A stretch of 49,577 nt of DNA from Chlamydiota bacterium (GTDB lineage Bacteria; Chlamydiota; Chlamydiia; Chlamydiales; JAAKFR01): positions 1-49,577 of the forward strand of contig JAJFLY010000039.1 in assembly GCA_021772455.1 (NCBI GenBank), in the 5' to 3' direction. Below are positions 35,427 through 44,086 of this stretch, piece by piece (position 1 is the stretch's first letter; every line of letters begins with the position of its first letter). The notes beneath the pieces are model-generated. The model had not been told where the DNA came from, did no database searches, and saw nothing but the letters and a program-made list of their open reading frames with translations. A program made the translations under genes and the position numbers.

Positions 35427-36393
35427 CATGCAAACAATCGACATGCGCGAAGCGCTTCGCCAAGCTCTTGATGAAGAGATGGGGCGCGATGAAACAGTCG
35501 TTATTATGGGCGAAGAGGTCGCAGAGTATAATGGTGCCTACAAAGTGACAAAAGGGCTCCTCGATAAATGGGGCAAGGAGCGCGTTTTGGACACCCCAAT
35601 CGCTGAGCTCGGCTTTGCCGGCCTTGGAATTGGCGCTGCTATGACGGGCATGCGTCCTATTGTCGAATTTATGAGCTGGAATTTTGCCTTTGTTGGCTGC
35701 GATCAAATCATCTCTAATGCTGCCAAAATGCACTATATGTCTGGAGGGCGCTTTAGCGTCCCTATCGTCTTCCGTGGACCCAACGGAGCGGCAGCCCAGG
35801 TCTCAAGTCAACACTCCCACTGCGTCGAATCATTTTACAGCAACCTACCCGGACTAATCGTTGTCGCTCCCAGCAACCCGTACGATGCCAAAGGGCTTTT
35901 AAAATCGGCCATTCGTAACAACAATCCCGTCCTCTTTCTCGAGAGCGAACTCGATTACGGTGTGAAGATGGAGATTCCAACAAAAGAGTATCTCGTTCCA
36001 ATCGGAAAAGCTCAGGTTGTCCAAGAGGGAAGCGATCTAACAATACTCTCATATAGCCACGTTCTGAGCACATGTGTAGAAGCTGCAAAAAAAGTGCATG
36101 CGAACATCGAAATTATCGACCTGCGCACGATTAAACCCCTCGACATCTCAACGATCATAAAATCTGTTCAAAAAACTAATCGATGTGTCATTGTCGAAGA
36201 GGGCCATTACTTTGCGGGCATCGCAGCCGAAGTTGGGTTCGAGATTATGGAATTTTGTTTCGACTATCTCGATGCACCTATTGCACGTGTCTGCCAGCGT
36301 GAAACGCCGATGCCGTATTCCAAAGTTTTGGAAGCCCAGACATTACCAACCGTAGACCGCATCGTAGATGCGATCGAAAGAACCCTACAGTAA
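35416..36393 (+). CDS. pdhB: Pyruvate dehydrogenase E1 beta subunit
   Basis: A 325-residue transketolase-like subunit. MREALRQALDEEM, then VVIMGEEVAEYNGAYKVTKG, and the RGPNGAA / SQHSHCVE segment are conserved E1-beta features. GGAGG lies about 8 nt before the ATG at 35416, inside the 3' end of pdhA, so the two subunits are translated in a fixed ratio. Confidence 0.95.
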   Translation: MPHNMQTIDMREALRQALDEEMGRDETVVIMGEEVAEYNGAYKVTKGLLDKWGKERVLDTPIAELGFAGLGIGAAMTGMRPIVEFMSWNFAFVGCDQIISNAAKMHYMSGGRFSVPIVFRGPNGAAAQVSSQHSHCVESFYSNLPGLIVVAPSNPYDAKGLLKSAIRNNNPVLFLESELDYGVKMEIPTKEYLVPIGKAQVVQEGSDLTILSYSHVLSTCVEAAKKVHANIEIIDLRTIKPLDISTIIKSVQKTNRCVIVEEGHYFAGIAAEVGFEIMEFCFDYLDAPIARVCQRETPMPYSKVLEAQTLPTVDRIVDAIERTLQ

Positions 36394-36398
36394 GAATT

Positions 36399-37670
36399 AT
36401 GCCATTCACCGTAACGATGCCAAAACTCTCTCCAACAATGGAGGAGGGAACGATTGCCAAGTGGCACAAAAAAGAGGGCGAATATGTTCAAGCAGACGAG
36501 CTCCTTTTAGAAATCACCACCGATAAAGCCACTGTGGAACACAACGCACTCGATGAGGGATGGCTACGCAAAATTGTCCTTCCAGAAGGCGCTTCCGCCT
36601 CCGTAAACGACACCCTTGCGATCTTTACCGAAGAAGAGGGGCAAAGCATCGAGGGATTCGAAACGATCAAGCCTGTGGCTCCAGAAGCCCCCCCTACTGA
36701 GATGCCAGTTGCTGCCCGGAAGGCAGAAGCTCCCGCTCTCACCGCAACACTTCAGCAGCCAGCATTTGTTCCCGAACCTCCACTGGAGGGTGTCGAAACA
36801 AAAGCATCGGGTGGTAAAGTGCACGCCTCCCCTCTTGCAAAACGTTTGGCAAAAAAACGGGGTCTTGACATCACAACTGTTCAGGGATCGGGCCCAGGAG
36901 GGCGTGTGACAAGCCGCGACCTTGAAAAGGCACAACCAGCAGGACTTGTGACATTCGGACGACATGAAACGCCCGCAATTCCCGCAGGAAGTTACGAAGA
37001 GATTCCACTCACTCCGATGCGCAAAATCATCGCCCGCCGTCTGCAAGAATCAAAAAGTTTTATTCCCCATTTTTATGTGAAACAAACCATCGATGCTGAA
37101 CCGATGGTTGCGATGCGTGAGCAACTTAAAACGCTCGGATTAAAAGCGACATTCAACGACATGATTGTTCGTGCCTGCGCTTTAGCTTTGCGTGAACATC
37201 CAGGTTTAAATACAGGCTTTAACACCGTCAACCAAACCCTTATCCAGTTCAAAACGGTCGACATCTCCATTGCCGTGACGTTTGAAGGAGGACTGATTAC
37301 CCCCATTCTACGCCATGCCGACTATAAAAATCTCGGCCAACTCTCTCTTGAGATGCGTGAATTAGCTGAGCGCGCCCGCAAGGGTAAGCTTAAAGAGCAC
37401 GAGTACAAAGGGGGTTCCTTTTGCATTTCGAATCTAGGAATGTTTGGGATCTCCGAATTTACGGCTGTGATTAATCCCCCACAATCAGCAATTTTGGCAA
37501 TTGGTGGGATTGAAGAGAAACCTAGAGTAAAAGAGGGCGCTGTTGTAGCAGGAAAGGAGCTCGTCTTAACCCTATCTGTTGATCATCGCGTGATCGATGG
37601 GGCTCTAGCGGCTCAGTTTCTGAAAACTATGCAACGTCTGCTAGAGAATCCGGTCTCTCTAACTCTCTAA
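36399..37670 (+). CDS. pdhC: Pyruvate dehydrogenase E2, dihydrolipoamide acetyltransferase
   Basis: A 423-residue protein with one N-terminal lipoyl domain (MPKLSPTMEEG; lipoyl-Lys in EITTDKATVEH), an Ala/Pro linker, a peripheral-subunit binding domain (ASPLAKRLAKKRGLDI, about 140-175), and a C-terminal catalytic domain ending with LSVDHRVIDGALAAQF, where the His and Asp act. Starts 5 bp after pdhB. Its 3' end overlaps the convergent membrane-protein gene by 44 bp. Confidence 0.96.
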   Translation: MPFTVTMPKLSPTMEEGTIAKWHKKEGEYVQADELLLEITTDKATVEHNALDEGWLRKIVLPEGASASVNDTLAIFTEEEGQSIEGFETIKPVAPEAPPTEMPVAARKAEAPALTATLQQPAFVPEPPLEGVETKASGGKVHASPLAKRLAKKRGLDITTVQGSGPGGRVTSRDLEKAQPAGLVTFGRHETPAIPAGSYEEIPLTPMRKIIARRLQESKSFIPHFYVKQTIDAEPMVAMREQLKTLGLKATFNDMIVRACALALREHPGLNTGFNTVNQTLIQFKTVDISIAVTFEGGLITPILRHADYKNLGQLSLEMRELAERARKGKLKEHEYKGGSFCISNLGMFGISEFTAVINPPQSAILAIGGIEEKPRVKEGAVVAGKELVLTLSVDHRVIDGALAAQFLKTMQRLLENPVSLTL

Positions 37671-38763
37671 CGAGGTCGTTGTGTTTCTTTCTTAGGGTAT
37701 CGACCGTTGTAAAAGTATAGACCTTCCCTCTTTCTGGATGAAGGTACCTGGTCATACTCTCTCCAGAAACGATCCGGGAATTTTCAAAGTGGACGACACC
37801 CATCGGTGTCCAGCAACCAGCTAAATAGAAGCCATTTTTTCCAAGCTTATTAGGCCCCCCTCCTCCCTCAGGCCGCCAATACTTGCTTTGCGCCCCTCGA
37901 ACAGACCAAACTCCATCGGAACGATCGATGTCGTTGTTCCACTCTTTTTCAATTATAGAACCGAGTTTGCGTCCATTTAGAGGGCTAACATACGAGTAGA
38001 GGGCTGCAAAGATTTGGGCAGTCCCATAGAAGGGAGCTTTTACGATTTGCTTGATGGAAAAAACCCACTGCTTAGGGATATCTCCCAAATGAAAGTGACG
38101 TTGATCTCGAAACAGAGGACGACCGATGCAAGCTTCGACACTCATACATCCCAAAATATAGAAAGGAATCACAACGGCGCGTGCAACATGATAGGCGACC
38201 GCTCCAGCGGCATGTGGAAGAGTTAACATTGGCACAAATGTACTGACTACAAAGTGGTCACCAAACGTCTTATATCCATAATAGAATGCCTCACCTGTGC
38301 CATCCACTAATGTTGAAGTATCGATATGTCCAGGTATTCCTTCATCGCGAAAGGTCGCTTGCCAATGAGCTCCTCCGGAGAATTTTCCATGTGCATCATT
38401 GGCAATAATACGTCGAATCACCACACCAGCCCCGGCAGAGAAAACTGCACTGGAGGCTACTAAGAGAACAGTAAAACCTGCTGCCAATGGTTTCAAGCAA
38501 GTCCAATTAAAGCTTTTAAGCCAAACAAAAGCCTTTTGCGAAAAAAATGTCAGCGGACCATTTAAGACTAGCACCACTATGCTAAGCACCATCACCACAA
38601 CAACGAGATCAACGAGTTCTTTGACAGCTTGAAAAAAGCTGTATTCGGGTGTTAGCTTGGATAAATCCTCACGAATCTCGATAATGCGTTTGTCGCCTAA
38701 AAACTGATCAGGGACAGGATTAAACCCATCAGGATAGAGGCGTGGAGCTGCAAAACAAAACAT
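37627..38763 (-). CDS. Chlamydiales-type membrane protein of unknown function
   Basis: A 378-residue protein. Two hydrophobic segments (about 48-72 and 92-117) lie early, then weaker hydrophobic stretches (about 180-215), and a long polar C-terminus rich in Trp, Tyr and Gly. No signal peptide and no recognised family. AAGGTGACCT precedes the ATG. It sits between pdhC and glgP and overlaps pdhC 3' ends by 44 bp. It could be a secreted effector or an envelope protein; the sequence does not say which. Confidence 0.7.
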   Translation of the reverse strand: MFCFAAPRLYPDGFNPVPDQFLGDKRIIEIREDLSKLTPEYSFFQAVKELVDLVVVVMVLSIVVLVLNGPLTFFSQKAFVWLKSFNWTCLKPLAAGFTVLLVASSAVFSAGAGVVIRRIIANDAHGKFSGGAHWQATFRDEGIPGHIDTSTLVDGTGEAFYYGYKTFGDHFVVSTFVPMLTLPHAAGAVAYHVARAVVIPFYILGCMSVEACIGRPLFRDQRHFHLGDIPKQWVFSIKQIVKAPFYGTAQIFAALYSYVSPLNGRKLGSIIEKEWNNDIDRSDGVWSVRGAQSKYWRPEGGGGPNKLGKNGFYLAGCWTPMGVVHFENSRIVSGESMTRYLHPERGKVYTFTTVDTLRKKHNDLVRELERPDSLADVA

Positions 38764-38831
38764 AGGTCACCTTATTATTAATGATCTAAGTATAGTGAAT
38801 TTAAATTAAATTTTCATTAAGAAATAATTAT

Positions 38832-38861
38832 TTGACACACCTCTTCCCCTCTCTGTAGAGT
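38832..38861 (+). promoter_or_regulatory. Possible glgP promoter
   Basis: Consensus TTGACA (38832-38837) is followed at 18 bp by TAGAGT (38856-38861), or at 16 bp by TGTAGA. AAGGGG lies 7 nt before the glgP ATG at 38882. Confidence 0.4.
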
Positions 38862-38881
38862 GAGTCCCCAAGGGGAAAATC

Positions 38882-41329
38882 ATGACCGAACTTGCCGTCA
38901 CCAAGCTAGAGCATCTCAAAGGGGATGCCGAATCTCTAAAAGAACTTATAATAGACCACTTACGCTATACGCTTGCCAAAGACCGCTACTCGGCCACAAA
39001 ACGAGACCTCTTCCACGCAATCGCCTACACAATTAAAGACCACATGGTGGGCAAATGGATTCAAACGCAACAACAGTATTACGATGCCGATGCCAAGAGG
39101 GTCTACTACCTCTCTATGGAGTTTTTGATCGGCCGCACCCTGGAAAACAGCCTTGTCAACCTCGGGCTCCTAGAGAACTGCCGCAAAGCGATTCACGACT
39201 TGGGATTTGATCTCGATTTACTGATGGAGATGGAAGCTGATGCAGGCCTTGGAAATGGGGGCTTAGGGCGACTGGCTGCTTGCTTCCTTGATTCGATGGC
39301 AACACTTGGCATTCCAGGGTATGGGTATGGAATCCGTTACGATTATGGGATTTTTACGCAGACACTTCACGATGGCTACCAACAGGAAACCCCCGACAAC
39401 TGGCTCCGCTACGGAAATCCTTGGGAGATCTGCCGGAGTCAATATCTCTATCCAATCAAGTTCTACGGACGGGTTACCGAATACACCGATGCGCGTGGAA
39501 ATACCCACGCCAAGTGGGTCGATGCCCAAGAGGTTATGGCTATGGCCTACGATACCCCGGTCCCTGGGTATAACAACGAAACCGTCAATACTTTGCGCCT
39601 CTGGCAAGCTAAATCGTCGCGTGGTTTTGATTTAAACTACTTCAATCATGGTGACTACATCCGCGCCGTAGAAGATATAGCCCTCAATGAGAACATCTCA
39701 AAGGTCCTCTATCCCAACGACAATATTTTTGAAGGAAAGGAGCTAAGGCTTAAGCAAGAGTATTTTCTAGTCTCTGCAACAATCCAAGACATTATTCGTC
39801 GCTATAATAAGGGACACATCCATCTCGATTCCCTTCCAGACAAGGTTGCGATTCAATTAAATGACACCCACCCCGCTCTCGCGATAGCCGAACTTATGCA
39901 CATATTAATCGATCGTGAAGAGTTGAATTGGGAAAAAGCGTGGCATTTAACGCGCGAGACATTTGCCTATACTAACCATACACTCTTACCTGAGGCAATG
40001 GAGCGATGGCCTGTCCACCTTCTCGAAAAAGTCCTTCCTCGCCACCTACAAATCATCTATGAGATCAATGAATGGTGGCTGGCCCAAGTCGCAAGCCATT
40101 TCCCTGGAAGTGTCGAGATGCAGCGCAAATTGTCTATTATTGAAGAAGATAATGAGAAGCGGATCAATATGGCCCACCTCGCAATTGTTGGCGCACATAA
40201 AGTCAATGGTGTCTCAGCTCTCCACTCAGAACTTCTGAAACACCAAGTGTTTAAGCCCTTCTGTGAGATTAACCCCGATAAGTTTACCAACAAAACAAAT
40301 GGAATCACCCCACGCCGCTGGTTAAAACTGTGCAACCCTTCTCTTGCTCAGCTGATCACCTCTCGCATCGGAGAGGATTGGGTCGTCAACCTCGACGATC
40401 TTAGACGACTCATCCCCTACCAAGATGACGCCGATTTTTGCAGTGAGTGGCAAAAGATCAAGCATCAAAACAAAGAACACCTCTCCAACTTGATCCTATC
40501 CGAGGAGAAAATCCAAGTTGATCCCCACTCGATGTTCGACTGTCAAATCAAGCGCATGCATGAATATAAGCGTCAGCTTCTCAATATTATGCGCGTAATC
40601 CACGACTACCGTTACCTCAAAGACAATCCAAACGCCCCCTTCGTTCCACGCACGGTACTTTTTAGTGGAAAAGCTGCTCCTGGTTACCTCTTAGCTAAGT
40701 TGATTATCAAACTCATCACCTCAGTTGCAGATGTCGTGAATCATGACAGAGCCATTTCCGATAAGCTCAAAGTCGCTTTTTTAGAGAACTACCGAGTTAC
40801 ACTGGCCCAAAGGATCGTTCCAGCAGCCGACCTCTCAGAACAGATCTCGACAGCAGGAACAGAAGCCTCTGGAACAGGAAATATGAAATTTGCCCTTAAT
40901 GGAGCGTTAACGATTGGTACGCTTGACGGGGCAAATATTGAGATTTTAGAAGAGGTAGGACCCGAGAATATCTTTATTTTCGGACTCAAGACCGAAGAGG
41001 TACATGCACTGAAACAAAAAGGTTATCAGCCGCGTGATATCTACCAGCAGAATCAAGAACTACGCCAAGTCATCGACATGATTCAGAACGGTTTTGGAAA
41101 CGATGAGCTTTTCCACCCACTCGTACACAGCTTGCTAGATGAGGGTGATCAGTATTGTTTGCTTGCCGATTTTGCGAGTTACTTAGATTGCCAGAAGAAG
41201 GTAAGTGCTCTCTATACGAATCAAGCCGAGTGGACCAAAAAATCGATCCACAATGTAGCAAAAGTAGGGAAATTCTCAAGCGATCGCACCATCAAAGAGT
41301 ACGCCGAAGAGATCTGGCGACTCGACTAA
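38882..41329 (+). CDS. glgP: Glycogen phosphorylase
   Basis: An 815-residue enzyme, full length for the family. [20 protein letters not shown] forms the active-site start; [11 protein letters not shown], and [20 protein letters not shown] with the pyridoxal-phosphate Lys region, are intact. It releases glucose 1-phosphate from glycogen; in chlamydiae glycogen is the main carbon store. Matches CT248 in position after pdhC. Confidence 0.97.
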   Translation: MTELAVTKLEHLKGDAESLKELIIDHLRYTLAKDRYSATKRDLFHAIAYTIKDHMVGKWIQTQQQYYDADAKRVYYLSMEFLIGRTLENSLVNLGLLENCRKAIHDLGFDLDLLMEMEADAGLGNGGLGRLAACFLDSMATLGIPGYGYGIRYDYGIFTQTLHDGYQQETPDNWLRYGNPWEICRSQYLYPIKFYGRVTEYTDARGNTHAKWVDAQEVMAMAYDTPVPGYNNETVNTLRLWQAKSSRGFDLNYFNHGDYIRAVEDIALNENISKVLYPNDNIFEGKELRLKQEYFLVSATIQDIIRRYNKGHIHLDSLPDKVAIQLNDTHPALAIAELMHILIDREELNWEKAWHLTRETFAYTNHTLLPEAMERWPVHLLEKVLPRHLQIIYEINEWWLAQVASHFPGSVEMQRKLSIIEEDNEKRINMAHLAIVGAHKVNGVSALHSELLKHQVFKPFCEINPDKFTNKTNGITPRRWLKLCNPSLAQLITSRIGEDWVVNLDDLRRLIPYQDDADFCSEWQKIKHQNKEHLSNLILSEEKIQVDPHSMFDCQIKRMHEYKRQLLNIMRVIHDYRYLKDNPNAPFVPRTVLFSGKAAPGYLLAKLIIKLITSVADVVNHDRAISDKLKVAFLENYRVTLAQRIVPAADLSEQISTAGTEASGTGNMKFALNGALTIGTLDGANIEILEEVGPENIFIFGLKTEEVHALKQKGYQPRDIYQQNQELRQVIDMIQNGFGNDELFHPLVHSLLDEGDQYCLLADFASYLDCQKKVSALYTNQAEWTKKSIHNVAKVGKFSSDRTIKEYAEEIWRLD

Positions 41330-42012
41330 GCTATTGGACCAATATGCGACTTGACGTTGTAAATACCACCAGCTAATGTGCCCCAATAGGTCGCTTCCAA
41401 GACCTCTTCCATCGTCTTGTACTCTTTTGTATAGGCAACTGAAATTTTCATCCCTCGTGCGTCTCGCGCTTCTAAAGCGGCAGTTTTTCCTTGAACTAGC
41501 GTTTTGATTTTAAAGTAACTCACCTGATCGGGATCATCGATTAGGCGCACTTCAATCAATTGTTCATGAACCACCTCAAAACCTGGTCCATGGGCATTTA
41601 GTGCGCTATATTTTCTCTTCGCGTTTACGGCATGGGTGGAAATAAACTCGCCCTCAATTTCCTGGCTAAGCCCTTTGGCGATAGTAACTTTTTTTAGAAC
41701 CTCTCCCCCCAAATTCTGCTGGAATAAATCAACCGCCTTATGGGCTAAAGAAGCTGATCCAACGGCCTGTGCGATACCATCAAAAACGTCCTCAGTTGAC
41801 CCCGGTTTTCCACCATCATATATAACCACCCTATTCACTTCGAGCATCCCTAGACGTGTGAGATCGACAATAGTCTTTTCTGAGATAGGAATTGCTCCTT
41901 TGAATTCTGCGCTTTCAATATTCATTTTCTCTTTCTCAGAAGGATCTAATTGATAATCTAAAATCTCGTTATTTGGAAACAAGCTTCCAGAACCTCTAAT
42001 AATGGCTGCCAT
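41326..42012 (-). CDS. Hypothetical protein, unrecognised
   Basis: A 228-residue soluble protein without signal peptide or membrane segments, mixed alpha/beta by composition. It contains no motif I know. The ATG at 42012 is taken because codons upstream to 42087 encode an AT-rich stretch unlike the rest. The gene overlaps the convergent glgP by 4 nt and is the last apparently chromosomal-core gene before the IS-rich island. Confidence 0.6.
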   Translation of the reverse strand: MAAIIRGSGSLFPNNEILDYQLDPSEKEKMNIESAEFKGAIPISEKTIVDLTRLGMLEVNRVVIYDGGKPGSTEDVFDGIAQAVGSASLAHKAVDLFQQNLGGEVLKKVTIAKGLSQEIEGEFISTHAVNAKRKYSALNAHGPGFEVVHEQLIEVRLIDDPDQVSYFKIKTLVQGKTAALEARDARGMKISVAYTKEYKTMEEVLEATYWGTLAGGIYNVKSHIGPIA

Positions 42013-42238
42013 AATTAATACATTAGTTATTAAATTATAAATAATTATATCACATTTAAAATAAAAAACATACAAAATAAGAGTCAATTGTATTTATAAA
42101 GAGAGAGTCTTAACAAGAATTTAATCAAACGGATTGAGTTTGAGGTTATTGCATAACCCCAATTGAGTGGCGAGCTGTTGCGTAGCTTCGGCGAGACACG
42201 CCTATTTGCGAGGATACGCGATAGCGTTGCCAAGCGAA

Positions 42239-42991
42239 TCAGGGTGATAGCTGGTCAATCATTTTGTTGATCATTATCGACTTAAGATGAACCTCGATTT
42301 CCCTGCACTTATCACAAATACTTTTTAGACTACCCCCAAACAGCTGTTTCCACCTCGACATCATACTTTCTACTATCACTTGCCTACTATAGCCTACAAG
42401 TTTACCCCACAATGATTTAGCAGATTTATCACCGCCCAGAGCTTGAATAATCTTGATAGCGTCATTTCTGTCTGCAAACACATCTTCGCCCTGGAGCACA
42501 GCTCCTTTCTTAGGAGGAGTTAAGAGTCGTTTGTTGTACTTCTGAGCAGTCTCGTAACAACGTTTACTGTCTGCAATGCCATCAAATAATACTTGCCCAT
42601 GCCATCGATTTGTTCGTTGCAACACATCTTCAATATACTTATTATCATGCACATATTCATTTGTCATCTTCGCAAATACCAGCTTTCCGCTTTTAGGCTC
42701 CATAAACTTTTAATCCAGTTGTATCTATTACAACATCAGTAACCTGTCTTCTGTCCAGGAGATGTTTTGACAGCGAAAGAAGCCCTCAGTTTCACGTAGA
42801 CTTAGATGGAATTTGAAGCGAATGAAGCATATGACTTTGATCAATTCATCTCCGTAAACGAGGGGATGGCCATTTTTTTTCTCTTTCTTAGCTGCCTAAT
42901 TTTCAAGGGCTTGTGGAGTGACCCACAAATTGATGTTGACCATTACTGTAGAAAATGTAGACCAGTGATGTATCGCTTTTTTTGATAACCA
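42239..42991 (-). pseudogene. IS5-family transposase remnant
   Basis: Reading the minus strand in segments gives KKAIHHWSTFSTVMV (about 42980), stop, then GHPLVYGDELIKVICFIRF and LSLRETEGFF, then DVVIDTTGLKVYGA with a stop at about 42704, then a 154-codon segment with YVHDNKYIEDVL, DGIADSKRCYE and GYSRQVIVESMMSRWKQLFG. These are successive parts of an IS5-type DDE transposase. At least two stops and a missing stretch of about 24 residues after KVYG make it inactive. Beyond its 3' end, GGTTAT-TGC-ATAACC at about 42147-42161 may be part of a terminal repeat. Confidence 0.8.
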
Positions 42992-43016
42992 AAATACTTT
43001 GCTACACAATGTTTCT

Positions 43017-43283
43017 ATGCCACTTACCGAACATATGGATATCATTGAAGCAATTGAGGCAGGAGAGATTATGGATATCTTTCTTAAAATTATTCCTCTC
43101 ATAGATAATAACGAAATTGCTCATGAGGACCGAGCCCAATTCGAGCCGGAAGTGATAAAGCTGGAGTCAATAACCATGGATTCGTCTTCTGAATCTCATT
43201 CAAACCATTACGAAGAGATCCCTACAAATGAGGGAGTGCTGACCTTCGGAGAAGTTGACGATACTCCCTTGTATCCTATCTAG
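43017..43283 (+). CDS. Short acidic ORF between two transposase remnants
   Basis: Eighty-eight codons from an ATG at 43017, strongly acidic (many Glu/Asp) with Ser-rich middle. No ribosome-binding site, no recognised domain. It could be a real small gene, the surviving end of a gene cut by the IS5 insertion, or chance. Confidence 0.25.
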   Translation: MPLTEHMDIIEAIEAGEIMDIFLKIIPLIDNNEIAHEDRAQFEPEVIKLESITMDSSSESHSNHYEEIPTNEGVLTFGEVDDTPLYPI

Positions 43284-43551
43284 AAGCGAAATCCTGAGAA
43301 AAAAAAGTAATCAATAGCTCGGCTTTCTTCCTCAAGAGCTCCCAAAAATCCAAGCGCTCTATCTCCGATAGCAAGACAAGGTTTTGTTGTTAACCCTCTA
43401 GCTTTTAGATCTAAAAGCACTTCCTTCCAAGAGAATGTGCTTTCTCTACCTCCATCGTGAATGGCCAGTAATTCCTTCTTGCCATCGAGCCTGCTCCAAT
43501 TAAGACAAGGAGACAAGGTCTCTCATCAGTCAAACTTCTGAAATGCATTTC
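43280..43551 (-). pseudogene. IS256 (mutator-type) transposase remnant
   Basis: The minus-strand frame contains LDGKKELLAIHDGGRES, TFSWKEVLLDLKARGLTTKP and LAIGDRALGFLGALEEE, the central block of IS256-family transposases. The preceding family segment (MHFRSLTDERPCLLVLIGAG) is present just upstream but in another frame, so a frameshift has occurred near 43503. Both ends of the gene are missing. Confidence 0.82.
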
Positions 43552-43621
43552 CTCTTGTAGGTAATTTTATTATGAGCGTAAGCTGTTATTGTTTCTTTTA
43601 AAATCTCATAAGGATAACAGA

Positions 43622-44086
43622 ATGTCTAGGTCTTTATCATTTTCAAGGCAACCTGCAGTTCACCAATATTTTAAGGGTGCAAATACCTTGCAATCCGGTC
43701 ATCAAGTGAAGCAAGCCTCTAAGCTCTATTCAGCTTCATGCGAAAATTTAACTAATCGGGTATCAACCCTAGGGCAAACTTCTTTAGTTCCTTTTAGAAG
43801 GCATGGTTGTGCTTATCCTCTGCCAAACAGGAAGCCACTAATTCCTCTATCTTTGAGGTTGGGGACTCCATGTAGAGCAACTCATATCAACATAAAAGAA
43901 TCCATAGTAAAGCAAAAACCTGGACCATTCGGAACGGCTGTTATTGGAAACGTTTGGAAAATTGGTGGAGGAACTGCGCTTGTATTTGCAGCAGCATTTG
44001 GTGGCACATACATGTATTGTGAGAATCACACAGAAGGGGAATTTTGTTCACAATTTAGAGGGTATTTGGGACTAAAAAAAAACTAA
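43622..44086 (+). CDS. Small Ser/Arg-rich single-TM protein, 0-frame part of a STAND fusion
   Basis: A 154-residue protein. AAGGA lies 8 nt before the ATG at 43622. The first 40 residues contain no acidic residue and are rich in Ser, Arg, Lys and Gln; one hydrophobic helix spans about 103-131 (FGTAVIGNVWKIGGGTALVF). It ends LGLKKN followed by TAA at 44084-44086. Directly before the stop is a run of nine A (44074-44082) containing A AAA AAC in the proper phase for -1 ribosomal slippage, which would join it to the downstream STAND ATPase. No family recognised. It may be a membrane anchor or host-targeting part. Confidence 0.6.
   Translation: MSRSLSFSRQPAVHQYFKGANTLQSGHQVKQASKLYSASCENLTNRVSTLGQTSLVPFRRHGCAYPLPNRKPLIPLSLRLGTPCRATHINIKESIVKQKPGPFGTAVIGNVWKIGGGTALVFAAAFGGTYMYCENHTEGEFCSQFRGYLGLKKN
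44077..44083 (+). promoter_or_regulatory. Candidate -1 frameshift (slippery) site
   Basis: Heptamer A AAA AAC within A9, in the zero frame of the upstream ORF, one codon before its TAA stop. A purine-rich AGAGGG (44057-44062) lies 14 nt upstream, somewhat farther than the internal Shine-Dalgarno stimulators known from dnaX. A strong downstream hairpin is not seen. RNA-polymerase slippage on A9 would give the same result. Confidence 0.5.

Noticed and set aside
36564-37046. Minus-strand ORF of 160 codons opposite pdhC
   Set aside because: Cys/Trp-rich antisense translation of the E2 linker; pdhC is unmistakable on the plus strand.
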